DNA of 8,364 nucleotides from assembly GCA_007121995.1 (NCBI GenBank), contig SKJK01000048.1, positions 1-8,364 on the forward strand, given 5' to 3'. The notes beneath the pieces were generated by a model. It was not told the DNA's origin and did no database searches. It saw only the letters and a list, made by a program, of their open reading frames with translations. The DNA is from Desulfobulbaceae bacterium (GTDB lineage: Bacteria; Desulfobacterota; Desulfobulbia; Desulfobulbales; Desulfobulbaceae). Below are positions 1-7,134 of the stretch, one piece after another. The translations under genes and the position numbers were made by a program. Within the stretch, counting starts at the first letter, position 1. Every line of letters starts with the position of its first letter.

Positions 1-177
1 GCCGATATCCATGGCAGGGAGCAGAATGTCCACCGCTTTCATGTCGGGCTGCACCCCCCCATTGTCTTCGATTGCCGGATGAAACCCTGGTATACGGAAG
101 TTCTCGAAGTGGATGTACCGACCAGAGAAAAGGTGGATGCAAAAATCGACAGCGTTCTGCCGGCACGATTCCGTTGA
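1..177 (+). CDS. C-terminal end of an unrecognised protein (5' end outside window)
   Basis: An open frame runs in phase from base 1 to a TGA at 175-177, giving the last 58 residues of a protein that begins outside the window. The visible part is mostly polar, with a His- and Pro-containing stretch (FHVGLHPPIVFD, about residues 13-24 of the fragment) followed by a charged tail ending LPARFR. There is no membrane segment. Codon use looks like the neighbouring genes and no competing ORF explains the stretch better, so I treat it as real coding sequence. I do not recognise the family and assign no function. It is 66 bp upstream of rluB on the same strand and could be in the same transcript. Confidence 0.6.
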   Translation, partial: ADIHGREQNVHRFHVGLHPPIVFDCRMKPWYTEVLEVDVPTREKVDAKIDSVLPARFR

Positions 178-243
178 GCCTGGTTCTCATGAGGGGATTC
201 CGGCTATCATGACCAATACGGCTCTTTTTTTTGCCGGCAACAC

Positions 244-987
244 ATGAAACAACGGCTGCAAAAAATTCTTGCCCAAGCCGGCATTGCCTCCCGCAGAGGA
301 TCCGAACAGTTGATCAAAGCCGGACGCATCCGCGTTAACGGTATGCTTGTCGGCGAGATGGGCACCAAAGTCGATCCGATGATCGATATCATCACCTTTG
401 ATGGTCAGCGCATCGACATCGAGGAAAAAAAAACAGTCCTGGTCAATAAACCGCCCGGATACGTCACCACCCTGTCGGATCCCCAGGGCCGCCTGGTAGT
501 CGCTGACCTGGTGGCAGACATTCCCCTCCGGCTTTTTCCGGTCGGCCGCCTCGACTTTGATACCGAGGGGGCTTTGCTCATGACCAACGACGGTGAACTT
601 GCCGAACGTATTCTCCACCCCCGCTACGAAGTAAAGAAAACCTATCAGGCAGAAGTCAGAGGAATACCGTCAAGACCGCAACTCCTTCGGCTGGAACAGG
701 GGGTGATTATTGACGGGTCGCAAACCTGGCCGGCAGCTATTCGAATCCTGCAGCAGAGGCAGGACCGATCCCTGATTGAAATCGTCATTCATGAAGGGAA
801 AAAACGGCAGGTTCGCAAAATGTTCCAGGCAATCGGCCACCGGGTGCTGCACCTTAAAAGAACAGCCTATGGTGATCTCCGTCTTGGCGATCTGGCCTCC
901 GGAAAATACCGGGTCCTGGGCCATACAGACATAAAAAAAATATTTTCGGGTAAAATCCCCTTTACAATCAGAAACATACCTGCTTAA
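244..987 (+). CDS. rluB: Ribosomal large subunit pseudouridine synthase, RsuA/RluB/RluE/RluF family (RluB-like)
   Basis: Converts a uridine of 23S rRNA to pseudouridine during ribosome assembly in the cytoplasm. The protein has 247 residues. An S4 RNA-binding domain fills about residues 1-60 (RLQKILAQAGIASRR at the front, then IKAGRIRVNG). The catalytic domain follows, with the family motif GRLDFDTEG at 101-109 (catalytic Asp104), LLMTNDGEL just after it, and the late motif HEGKKRQVRKMF at 183-194. Length and order fit RluB rather than long-tailed or S4-less relatives, but RluB, RsuA and RluE cannot be separated with certainty by eye, so the exact target uridine is inferred. ATG 244 is the first start codon after the in-frame stop at 190-192. 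No Shine-Dalgarno sequence precedes it; see the findings for upstream mini-ORFs that overlap this start. Confidence 0.92.
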   Translation: MKQRLQKILAQAGIASRRGSEQLIKAGRIRVNGMLVGEMGTKVDPMIDIITFDGQRIDIEEKKTVLVNKPPGYVTTLSDPQGRLVVADLVADIPLRLFPVGRLDFDTEGALLMTNDGELAERILHPRYEVKKTYQAEVRGIPSRPQLLRLEQGVIIDGSQTWPAAIRILQQRQDRSLIEIVIHEGKKRQVRKMFQAIGHRVLHLKRTAYGDLRLGDLASGKYRVLGHTDIKKIFSGKIPFTIRNIPA

Positions 988-1110
988 ATTCATCTTATTA
1001 CCCGGAAACATTCACGTGCCCAACCCAATGCACAATTCATCGCTGGTTGCCGGGTGCACAGAGGCTGACCGTTATCAGGAAATCCGAGAGAAGCCGCAGG
1101 GAGAACAGGT

Positions 1111-1398
1111 ATGAACAAATCCGAATTGATTGAAGCCCTGGCCGAAGCGATGAACATTCCCATACGTGAAGCCGCTTCAATCACCAACACGATCATTGAA
1201 ACCATGAGCGACGCCCTCGCAAACGGTGAATCCATCGAAATCCGTGGGTTCGGAAGCTTTGTTGTCAAAGAGTATGAATCCTATACCGGTCGCAATCCGA
1301 AAACCGGCGAAAAAATACAGGTCCGTCCGAAAAAACTACCTTTTTTTAAAGTCGGCAAAGACCTGCGGGAACAAGTCAACAAGGGAAGACCGGAATAA
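1111..1398 (+). CDS. HU/IHF-family DNA-bending protein
   Basis: Small nucleoid-associated protein of 95 residues, the usual size for HU and IHF subunits, which bind the minor groove as dimers and bend DNA. The N-terminal helices start MNKSELIEALAE, the core carries IEIRGFGSF (42-50), and the beta-arm carries GRNPKTGEKI (60-69) with the intercalating proline at 63. The C-terminal helix ends LREQVNKG. The start, the RGFGSF core and the PFFKVGKDLR ending look more like IHF beta than E. coli HU, but this lineage has several paralogues, so I leave the symbol blank. ATG 1111 has a good ribosome-binding site (AGGGAG at 1098-1103, 7-nt spacing). It lies 123 bp after rluB and converges on rimO with only 14 bp between the two stop codons and no visible terminator. 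Confidence 0.93.
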   Translation: MNKSELIEALAEAMNIPIREAASITNTIIETMSDALANGESIEIRGFGSFVVKEYESYTGRNPKTGEKIQVRPKKLPFFKVGKDLREQVNKGRPE

Positions 1399-1412
1399 CA
1401 GCCTGCCGTTGT

Positions 1413-2762
1413 TCAACGTTCTTCTTCTACACTGTGTACTTCGCCCACCAGATCATAGGTATGCGCCTCGGTGATCCGCACAGGAACAATCGCACCGGGG
1501 TGAACCTCCCCTGCGGTAATATACACGCATCCATCGATGTCAGGCGCTTGAAACCGGGTCCGTCCTGCCAGGAGCAGGTCACTCTCGTCACTGACACCTT
1601 CAATTAAAACGGGCTCGACCCTGCCGACATACCGTTGTTGCAGTTGTGCACTGATCGCTGCCTGAATCTCCATGATCCGCTGATATCGTGCAGCCTTGAC
1701 TTCATTGGCCACCTTACCGGAAAATGTTGCCGCAATGCTGTTTTCTTCGTCCTGGTATTGAAATACGCCGACATGTGCAAGCTGCCAGGCTTCCAGGGCC
1801 TCAGCCATCAGGTCGACATCTTGTTCGGTTTCCCCAGGAAAACCAACCATGAGCGTGGTGCGTAAAGCGCACTCCGGCAGGTATCGCCGGATCCGATCAA
1901 TCAAATCGTCCAGCATGCTGCAGTCATAGTGACGATTCATCCTGGTCAGGATGCGGCCACTGACATGTTGGAAAGGGATATCAAGATAGGGTAGTAAACG
2001 GTTTTGCGCCGCCATCAGTTGCAAAAGAGCGTCACTCACAGTGGTCGGATAGAGATAGAGGAGGCGAAACCAGGGGAGAGCGGTCTCATCGAGCAGGGTG
2101 GCGAGCAGGGTAACCAGGTCTTCTGTGTCTCCTGTTCGATCGGTTCCGTAGGCGGTGAGGTCCTGGGCGATGAGGGAGAGTTCCCGAACCCCTGAACGTT
2201 CCAAGGCCTGTGTCTCGACCAACAGGTCGGTTATAGTTCGACTGCGAAGACGTCCTCGTATGGAGGGAATCATACAATAAGCACAGTAATTGTCACATCC
2301 CTCGGTGATTTTCAGGTAGGAACGAAAGAAAGGGGTCGCGATCCTTCTGGTGACCGAACTGTCCATAAGATAGGTTGCGGCCCCGGGATTGACAGAGAGA
2401 TTTGGCAGCACTGTCTCAGTGGCAAGCAATTGAGTGATGCGAGGAAAATCATCCAAACCGACAAACAGATCCACCTCCGGTAATTCATCGAGCAACGAGT
2501 GCCCATAGCGTTGCACCATGCAACCGGTAACGACCAAACGGACGGTAGGATTCTGTTCCTTGCATGCGGCCAGTTCGAGGATAACGTCAATAGCCTCTTC
2601 CACGGCCGGCTGGATAAAACCGCAGGTATTGACCAGGAGCAGGGTAGCGGCTTCCGGCTGCTCCACCGGAGTATATCCATCTTTTTCCAAAGCAGAGAGC
2701 ATCACCTCGGAATCGACCAGATTTTTAGGACATCCAAGACTGACAAGGTACAGAGTTTTCAT
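1413..2762 (-). CDS. rimO: Ribosomal protein uS12 methylthiotransferase RimO
   Basis: Radical-SAM enzyme that adds a methylthio group to a conserved aspartate of ribosomal protein S12. The 449 residues match the family length. The N-terminal MTTase domain holds three cysteines for the auxiliary 4Fe-4S cluster: Cys11 (SLGCPKNLVDSE), Cys47 (VNTCGF) and Cys81 (TGCMVQRY). The radical-SAM triad is Cys156/160/163 in EGCDNYCAYCMIP. Further family signatures are DIPFQHVSGRIL (261-272) and VGFPGETE (306-313). The last 65 residues or so form the TRAM substrate-binding domain. SLGCPKNLVDSE, GCDNYCAYC and the S12-type length favour RimO over MiaB. ATG 2762 is the natural start for this N-terminus, but no Shine-Dalgarno motif precedes it. 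All catalytic cysteines are present and the reading frame is intact. Confidence 0.96.
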   Translation of the reverse strand: MKTLYLVSLGCPKNLVDSEVMLSALEKDGYTPVEQPEAATLLLVNTCGFIQPAVEEAIDVILELAACKEQNPTVRLVVTGCMVQRYGHSLLDELPEVDLFVGLDDFPRITQLLATETVLPNLSVNPGAATYLMDSSVTRRIATPFFRSYLKITEGCDNYCAYCMIPSIRGRLRSRTITDLLVETQALERSGVRELSLIAQDLTAYGTDRTGDTEDLVTLLATLLDETALPWFRLLYLYPTTVSDALLQLMAAQNRLLPYLDIPFQHVSGRILTRMNRHYDCSMLDDLIDRIRRYLPECALRTTLMVGFPGETEQDVDLMAEALEAWQLAHVGVFQYQDEENSIAATFSGKVANEVKAARYQRIMEIQAAISAQLQQRYVGRVEPVLIEGVSDESDLLLAGRTRFQAPDIDGCVYITAGEVHPGAIVPVRITEAHTYDLVGEVHSVEEER

Positions 2763-2953
2763 GATATGAAGAGTATTTTTTAGTGTTTATCAACAGTTTT
2801 AGTTCTCAGCTCAGACTGCCTTTTGTTTGCACCCGGTGAACGTGGAGGGGAACGTGCATTGTCGGGCAATCTGTCCGTCTCCCGCGGGCAGGGCTTGTGC
2901 CGCTCTGGTGACCGGACATTGAATCCCGCCCTAAAAGAACTGCGCCCCCATCT
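2763..2953. other. GC-rich, dyad-rich gap between the nucleoside phosphorylase and rimO
   Basis: No gene is supported in these 191 bp. The part next to rimO (2763-2830) is AT-rich. The middle (about 2830-2932) is GC-rich and holds several short inverted repeats: CCGGT (2833-2837) with ACCGG (2911-2915) enclosing the block, CTGTCC (2871-2876) with GGGCAG (2885-2890), the palindrome CCCGCGGG (2881-2888), and GGC/GCC closing a 4-nt loop at about 2892-2901. There is also a 6-bp direct repeat AACGTG at 2839-2844 and 2851-2856. It may be the rimO 5' leader or a small RNA; I matched it to no known riboswitch or RNA family. Confidence 0.35.
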
Positions 2954-3667
2954 TCAATTTTTGGTATGTATAAAATCACATAATTTTTCGAGCAGATTGT
3001 GTGACCGAGCGCGAAATTTTTTATCCCTGTACCGTGGCTTCCATTCAGCAGCAGACAGTTCATCTGAAACCAACAGGACCGCCGCCAGCGATACCCCTCG
3101 AAACCTGGCCACAGCTTGAAGAGCCGCATATTCCATGTCTATTGCCACAACACCCTCAGCTCTATATCTGATTATTTTCTCGTGTGTTTCCCGATAGACC
3201 GCATCAGTGGTCCAAATACAGCCCCTTTTGGGGGCAAGATCCCATGCGATCAGCGTTTCAAGCACGATTTCCGTCAGCGAATCATCCAGCCTAGTCGCTT
3301 GGGTCTGGTAGTGACTACTGGTCCCCTCTTCACTGAAAGCGCTGGACGGCACAAAGACATCACCAACCCGAAGGGCAGGAGTCAGGGAACCGCACCATCC
3401 ATACAGCAGTATCCTGGTGGCCCCTAAGGCGATGAGCTTCTCCAGACAAATGGCAGCCATGGGGGCTCCGACGGCAGGTCCGGCGATAAAGAGTCGAGTA
3501 CTGGTATATAATTGAGCGTTGAAAAGGAAAGAACGTTGTAAATCGTAACGTTGAGCAAGCCGGGAAAAACTGGAACTGTCTGAAGGATTAACGGCCAGCA
3601 TCCCGGCTGCAGGAAGATCCGGTTCGCCGGACAGACGTTGTGGATTGATAACACAGGAGTCTTTCAT
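2954..3667 (-). CDS. Nucleoside phosphorylase / nucleosidase superfamily protein (PNP_UDP_1 fold)
   Basis: A 237-residue cytoplasmic enzyme of the purine/uridine phosphorylase superfamily, which cleaves the N-glycosidic bond of nucleosides for salvage. Visible motifs are GPAVGAPMAA (63-72, where relatives have a G-G-PS loop), GWCGSLTPALRVGD (90-103), TTDAVYRET (153-161), the ribose-binding Met-Glu in IDMEYAA (M178, E179), and SDE at 201-203, whose Asp202 matches the base-contacting acid of PNPs. By hand alignment, the phosphate-binding Arg before the GxCG motif is replaced by Leu88, so phosphorolysis is not certain. The substrate cannot be told from sequence. ATG 3667 lacks a clear ribosome-binding site. 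The gene sits 191 bp upstream of rimO on the same strand and downstream of the terminator that closes the atp cluster, so it needs its own promoter. Confidence 0.85.
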   Translation of the reverse strand: MKDSCVINPQRLSGEPDLPAAGMLAVNPSDSSSFSRLAQRYDLQRSFLFNAQLYTSTRLFIAGPAVGAPMAAICLEKLIALGATRILLYGWCGSLTPALRVGDVFVPSSAFSEEGTSSHYQTQATRLDDSLTEIVLETLIAWDLAPKRGCIWTTDAVYRETHEKIIRYRAEGVVAIDMEYAALQAVARFRGVSLAAVLLVSDELSAAEWKPRYRDKKFRARSHNLLEKLCDFIHTKN

Positions 3668-3719
3668 CTGCGATGCGCTCGAATAGAAGATCGTTCCATG
3701 GGCGTTCCGACGGGTTACA

Positions 3720-3728
3720 ATAATAATA
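3720..3728 (-). promoter_or_regulatory. Weak candidate -10 region for the nucleoside phosphorylase gene
   Basis: The gap 3668-3836 must contain this gene's promoter, because the atp terminator lies just upstream. On the - strand two overlapping TATTAT hexamers (5 of 6 matches to the sigma70 -10) occur at 3728-3723 and 3725-3720. No good -35 sits 17 bp upstream; the best is TTCCAC at 3751-3746, which matches poorly. The rest of the gap shows no gene. Confidence 0.25.
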
Positions 3729-3836
3729 TGCGGGAGCAGACCGTGGTGGAATTGAACTACACGTCGGCGCGACCTATCCCCGGCTGAATCGGACAGGACA
3801 ACAAAATGCAGGCAAAAGCCGCGGTAAATACATCAT

Positions 3837-3867
3837 AAAAAAAGGGCCGTGGCAGCAGCCACAGCCC
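3837..3867 (-). terminator. Rho-independent terminator closing the atp gene cluster
   Basis: Read on the - strand, GGGCTGTGGC (3867-3858), loop TGCT, and GCCACGGCCC (3853-3844) form a 10-bp stem followed by seven T residues (3843-3837). The single mismatch on the + strand (C3848/A3863) becomes a G-U wobble in the - strand RNA, which supports that direction. It starts 31 bp after the atpE stop and marks the end of the hemL/atp transcription unit, so no F1 gene follows. Confidence 0.93.
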
Positions 3868-3898
3868 TTCTCCTGATCCAGGTACTCAGAGTTGAGAA

Positions 3899-4192
<294 letters not shown>

Positions 4193-4245
4193 TTAAGTTG
4201 GCCTTCTTCTCCGTTGAACGGAATTGTATATGTAATCAAAATGTA

Positions 4246-4968
4246 TCAATGAGCTTCTTCCATGGCGCCGGCGCAATAGATCATGGCCAGCATGACGAAC
4301 ACCACTCCCTGGATGACGGATACCAGTACACCAAGGGCAAGGATGGGCAGGGGAGCAAAATAGGCGCCTGCGAGCATAAACAGCACGGTCAGCAGAACTT
4401 CCTTCGCAAAAATATTCCCGAAAAGACGCATGGAAAGGCTGATCAAGCGGGCAAAATTACTGATCAATTCCAAGATGAGCATGAAAGGTGCCAGCGCCTT
4501 GCTCGGGCCCATGAAATGCTTGTAATATTTGAGCCCGTGATATTGAAAACCCAGCACATGGTGCGTAACCCAGACAATAAGGGTCATTGCCAGGGTGATG
4601 TTGAGACTTGATGTTGGTGACAAGAAGCCGGGAATGATACCAATCAGGTTGCAAACGACGATATAAAAGAAAAAGGTGGCCAGCATAGGAAAGAGGAGTT
4701 TGGCCCCCTTTTCTCCAAGGGTCTCCGAACATGCGCTCATGAGTCCACCGATCGTCACTTCCCAGAAATTCTGCCCGCTTCCTGGAATCATCTCCATTTT
4801 GCCAAGGGTCATTTTGGGAACGATAATAAGAAACGCCATGACCATCCAGGTATAGGTCATGTACGGTGCACACAGTTTTTCCAGAAAGGTATGGCCGATC
4901 GGGGTATGCGGGACCGGCAATCCTAACAATTCAAGTATCACTGAAATAAAAAGTATCGGGTGTTCCAT
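4246..4968 (-). CDS. atpB: ATP synthase F0 subunit a
   Basis: Static membrane subunit with the two ion half-channels facing the c-ring. The 240 residues form five to six membrane helices: around 5-18, 36-52, 91-115, 122-140, 160-200 and 205-235. The essential arginine is Arg181 in LSMRLFGNIFAKE (178-190), with Asn185 also conserved. FYIVVCNLIGIIPG (101-114) and the TSSLNITLAM segment (119-128) are typical of bacterial subunit a. Both atpB and atpE proteins begin Met-Glu-His. The start at 4968 follows a GAGGAG ribosome-binding site (4984-4979) that overlaps the atpI stop codon, so translation of the two genes is probably coupled. The gene is complete, with a normal length. Confidence 0.97.
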   Translation of the reverse strand: MEHPILFISVILELLGLPVPHTPIGHTFLEKLCAPYMTYTWMVMAFLIIVPKMTLGKMEMIPGSGQNFWEVTIGGLMSACSETLGEKGAKLLFPMLATFFFYIVVCNLIGIIPGFLSPTSSLNITLAMTLIVWVTHHVLGFQYHGLKYYKHFMGPSKALAPFMLILELISNFARLISLSMRLFGNIFAKEVLLTVLFMLAGAYFAPLPILALGVLVSVIQGVVFVMLAMIYCAGAMEEAH

Positions 4969-4982
4969 GACCTACACTCTCC

Positions 4983-5429
4983 TCAAACTTTGCTCGGCAT
5001 CCTGCATAAACCAGTGCCCAAGCCGATAATGACAACGCTGAATAGTACCGTCGTCAGTCCCAGGGTCAGACCGATTACATCAATCGTCATCCGGGAGGCC
5101 AACACGGCGAAAAGTAAAAAAAGGATCACCAGTCTTGCAAAAAATTTCAGCATAAACTGTGTTTTTTGCGTCCGGATCACCGAAGCATACCGATTTTCCG
5201 ACGTACTCACCTTGTGCAGCATCCGCTGGATATCTCTTTGCAGCAACCAGAAACTGATGTTCACCAGCAAGCCGCCGATAAGCACGGATCTGGCGAAGAA
5301 CCAGGAAGAGAATAACCAACTGCAACCAGCCAGTAGCAACAAAAAAATCAGACTGAAGACTTTGATACGACGGACCGCAAACTCCCATGGATCGGGCGTC
5401 GCAGCTTTTTCTGTCTTGCCTTCATTCAT
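4983..5429 (-). CDS. atpI: ATP synthase subunit I-like membrane protein (AtpI/UncI type)
   Basis: A 148-residue protein with four predicted membrane helices at about 23-41, 47-64, 97-112 and 117-138 and short charged ends. Size, topology and position directly before atpB match the ATP synthase I chain family, whose members help c-ring assembly or stability. Sequence conservation in this family is weak, so the call leans on topology and context. Its ATG lies inside the end of atpZ (8-bp overlap in the run ATGAATGA), with only a poor ribosome-binding site, so it is probably translated by coupling to atpZ. There are 14 bp between its stop and atpB. Confidence 0.85.
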   Translation of the reverse strand: MNEGKTEKAATPDPWEFAVRRIKVFSLIFLLLLAGCSWLFSSWFFARSVLIGGLLVNISFWLLQRDIQRMLHKVSTSENRYASVIRTQKTQFMLKFFARLVILFLLFAVLASRMTIDVIGLTLGLTTVLFSVVIIGLGTGLCRMPSKV

Positions 5430-5649
5430 TATTGATCTTCTTGGTCAATGCCCACAGGTTTTTGAAACCCGCCACAATGCCAAAGGCTAAAAAGACAAAC
5501 GTCAGGTATGGTGCCGTTTTACCGGAGAAAACTTTATGGTCAAGCAGCCAGCCCATACCTAAGCCGATCAGGATGGAAAAAACGAAGCTCATTCCCACAT
5601 GGCTGTACACCGCCAACTGCCTGAACATCTCTCTGTGTTCATCAGACAT
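5422..5649 (-). CDS. atpZ: AtpZ/AtpI family small membrane protein
   Basis: A 75-residue protein with two membrane helices (about 13-36 and 48-68) and the family pattern Gly-Met-Gly-Trp-Leu-Leu-Asp (30-36 region) at the end of helix 1, followed by a short loop and the helix PYLTFVFLAFGIVAGFKNLW. Proteins of this type are the first gene of many bacterial atp operons and have been linked to magnesium transport or synthase assembly; the role here is not shown by sequence. ATG 5649 has the ribosome-binding site AAGGAT at 5665-5660 (10-nt spacing). This site directly abuts one arm of a long inverted repeat. The gene ends overlapping the start of atpI. Confidence 0.88.
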   Translation of the reverse strand: MSDEHREMFRQLAVYSHVGMSFVFSILIGLGMGWLLDHKVFSGKTAPYLTFVFLAFGIVAGFKNLWALTKKINNE

Positions 5650-5665
5650 CGCTTGATCGATCCTT

Positions 5666-5714
5666 TGGCCCGGAAGGTGTCGGTGGTGCTACTGGTAGCA
5701 TGCGCAACGGGCCA
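5666..5714 (-). promoter_or_regulatory. Two-part stem-loop in the hemL-atpZ gap, next to the atpZ ribosome-binding site
   Basis: The outer arms TGGCCCG (5666-5672) and CGGGCCA (5708-5714) are perfectly complementary. Between them TGCTAC (5687-5692) and GTAGCA (5695-5700) make an inner hairpin. In the - strand RNA the final outer arm ends at 5666, directly followed by the AAGGAT ribosome-binding site of atpZ. A T-run on the + strand (5721-5729) follows the stem 6 nt away, so it resembles a terminator only for + strand transcription, where no gene ends. I read it as a possible leader structure or processing signal. Confidence 0.45.
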
Positions 5715-5731
5715 GTGCAATATTTTTTTAA

Positions 5732-7021
5732 TTAATCCATCAATTTTTTGAATGATGCTTCAGTCATATTCAACGCCTTTTCCAGGTCTGTCCGCTCATG
5801 TGCGGCAGAAATGAATGTCGCCTCGAACTGGGAAGGTGCCAACCAGACCCCATGTGCCAGCATCTGGCGATAATATCGGCCATACCGCTCGGTATCGGCT
5901 CGCATGGCCGAGGTAAAATCCGTTACCGGTCCTGCAGTGAAAAAACAGGTCATCATGGAACCAACGCGATTGACAACTGCAGGAACTGGTGACTTGGCGA
6001 TTATCCGGGCCAGTTCCGCACCAAACCAGGCACTCTTTTCTTCCAGCTCTTCATAAAATCCCGGTCGGCCGACCACGTCGAGCATGGCCAAACCGGCAGC
6101 CATGGCCAGAGGGTTGCCGGAAAGGGTCCCAGCCTGATACACCGGACCGTCAGGGGCGACCATATCCATTATTTCTTTTTTTCCGCCATACGCACCCACC
6201 GGTAACCCGCCACCGATAATTTTACCAAGACAGGTCAAGTCAGGTTGAATACTAAAACGTTCCTGAGCACCTCCCGCAGCCAATCGGAAACCGGTGATGA
6301 CCTCATCAAAAATCAGGAGAATACCCAGTTCAGCGGTTAGCGCGCGCAGGGCGCGGAGAAAAAGTGGATCCGGAACAACGACCCCCATATTACCGGCGAC
6401 CGGTTCGACAATAACACAGGCGATATCGAGACGTTCATCCCGCAGAGTTTGCTCGAGAATTTCCACATCGTTATAGGGGATGGACAAGGTATTCTTGACA
6501 ATATCCTCAGGTACCCCGGGACTTCCCGGAATTCCGAGAGTGATCACCCCGGATCCCGCCTTGACCAGAAAAGAATCGGCGTGTCCATGATAACATCCAT
6601 CGAATTTAACCACCATCCGCCGGCCAGTGTACCCTCTGGCCAACCGTACGGCACTCATGGTTGCTTCGGTTCCGGAGTTGACAAACCGCACCTTCTCAAG
6701 AGACGGCATGGCATTCCGCACCCGGTCCGCCAACGCAACCTCAAGCGCACAGGGGGCACCAAAACTGGTTCCTGCCGCGGCTGTATCACAGATGGCCGCA
6801 ACCACCTCCGGATGAGCATGACCCAGAATCATGGGACCCCAGGAACCGACAAAATCAATATAAGTGTTACCGTCGACATCAATAAGCTGACACCCCGCTG
6901 CCTTGGCAACGAAAAGCGGATCGCAGCCCACTGACCTGCACGCCCTGACCGGAGAATTTACCCCACCCGGGATATAGGTTTGCGCCAAGGCGAAAAGCTC
7001 TGCTGAACGTTGGGTTTTCAT
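5732..7021 (-). CDS. hemL: Glutamate-1-semialdehyde 2,1-aminomutase
   Basis: PLP-dependent enzyme that converts glutamate-1-semialdehyde to 5-aminolevulinate, the last step of the C5 route to heme, siroheme and cobalamin precursors. The 429 residues match the family. Features in order: the start SAELFALAQTYIPGGVNSPVRA (split as residues 6-27), NSGTEATM (115-122, phosphate-binding loop), CYHGH (143-147), EPVAGNMG (206-213), IFDEVITGFR (237-246, with Asp239 for the PLP ring nitrogen), the Schiff-base Lys267 in CLGKIIGGGLPVGAYGG, and AGTLSGNPLAMAAG (297-310). The Lys-Ile-Ile-Gly-Gly-Gly motif and the Ser-rich gate favour GSAM over other class III aminotransferases. ATG 7021 has AGGAG at 7030-7026 with short 4-nt spacing. 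It heads the leftward unit, 82 bp before atpZ. Confidence 0.97.
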   Translation of the reverse strand: MKTQRSAELFALAQTYIPGGVNSPVRACRSVGCDPLFVAKAAGCQLIDVDGNTYIDFVGSWGPMILGHAHPEVVAAICDTAAAGTSFGAPCALEVALADRVRNAMPSLEKVRFVNSGTEATMSAVRLARGYTGRRMVVKFDGCYHGHADSFLVKAGSGVITLGIPGSPGVPEDIVKNTLSIPYNDVEILEQTLRDERLDIACVIVEPVAGNMGVVVPDPLFLRALRALTAELGILLIFDEVITGFRLAAGGAQERFSIQPDLTCLGKIIGGGLPVGAYGGKKEIMDMVAPDGPVYQAGTLSGNPLAMAAGLAMLDVVGRPGFYEELEEKSAWFGAELARIIAKSPVPAVVNRVGSMMTCFFTAGPVTDFTSAMRADTERYGRYYRQMLAHGVWLAPSQFEATFISAAHERTDLEKALNMTEASFKKLMD

Positions 7022-7044
7022 CTGACTCCTAGCAATTAATCAAT

Positions 7045-7058
7045 GCCCGCAACCGGGC
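7045..7058 (-). other. Small hairpin in the hemL leader
   Basis: GCCCG and CGGGC around a 4-nt loop lie between the predicted hemL transcription start (near 7068) and its ribosome-binding site. No T-run follows, so it is not an intrinsic terminator. Confidence 0.35.
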
Positions 7059-7074
7059 CTTCACAGATAGGGGG

Positions 7075-7104
7075 TATATAGCACGGTCGTTTCGGCCCTG
7101 TCAA
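7075..7104 (-). promoter_or_regulatory. Sigma70-type promoter of hemL
   Basis: On the - strand a perfect -35 TTGACA (7104-7099) is followed after 18 bp by TATATA (7080-7075). This predicts a start near 7068 and a leader of about 47 nt to the hemL ATG. It is the best promoter-like sequence on this strand in the window and would drive hemL and probably the atp genes behind it. Confidence 0.65.
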
Positions 7105-7134
7105 AAGTAAAAACAACTGCCGGCCATTTGTCCA

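Noticed and set aside
187..618. 143-residue ORF on the - strand inside rluB
   Set aside because: It is antisense to a complete gene with all catalytic motifs, has no recognisable motif of its own, and would have to share almost all its bases with rluB.
2905..2932. tRNA T-arm-like sequence (TTGAATCCCGCC) in the gap before rimO
   Set aside because: The bases that should form the T-stem do not pair, and no acceptor, D or anticodon arms can be built.
3740..3765. Second T-loop-like sequence (TTCAATTCC on the - strand)
   Set aside because: There is no 5-bp stem around it and no other tRNA arms.
4960..5490. 176-residue + strand ORF antisense to atpI and atpZ
   Set aside because: It overlaps two real membrane-protein genes that have family-like topology and coupled starts.
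6449..6934. 161-residue + strand ORF inside hemL
   Set aside because: It is a frame shadow of hemL, whose PLP site and length are complete.
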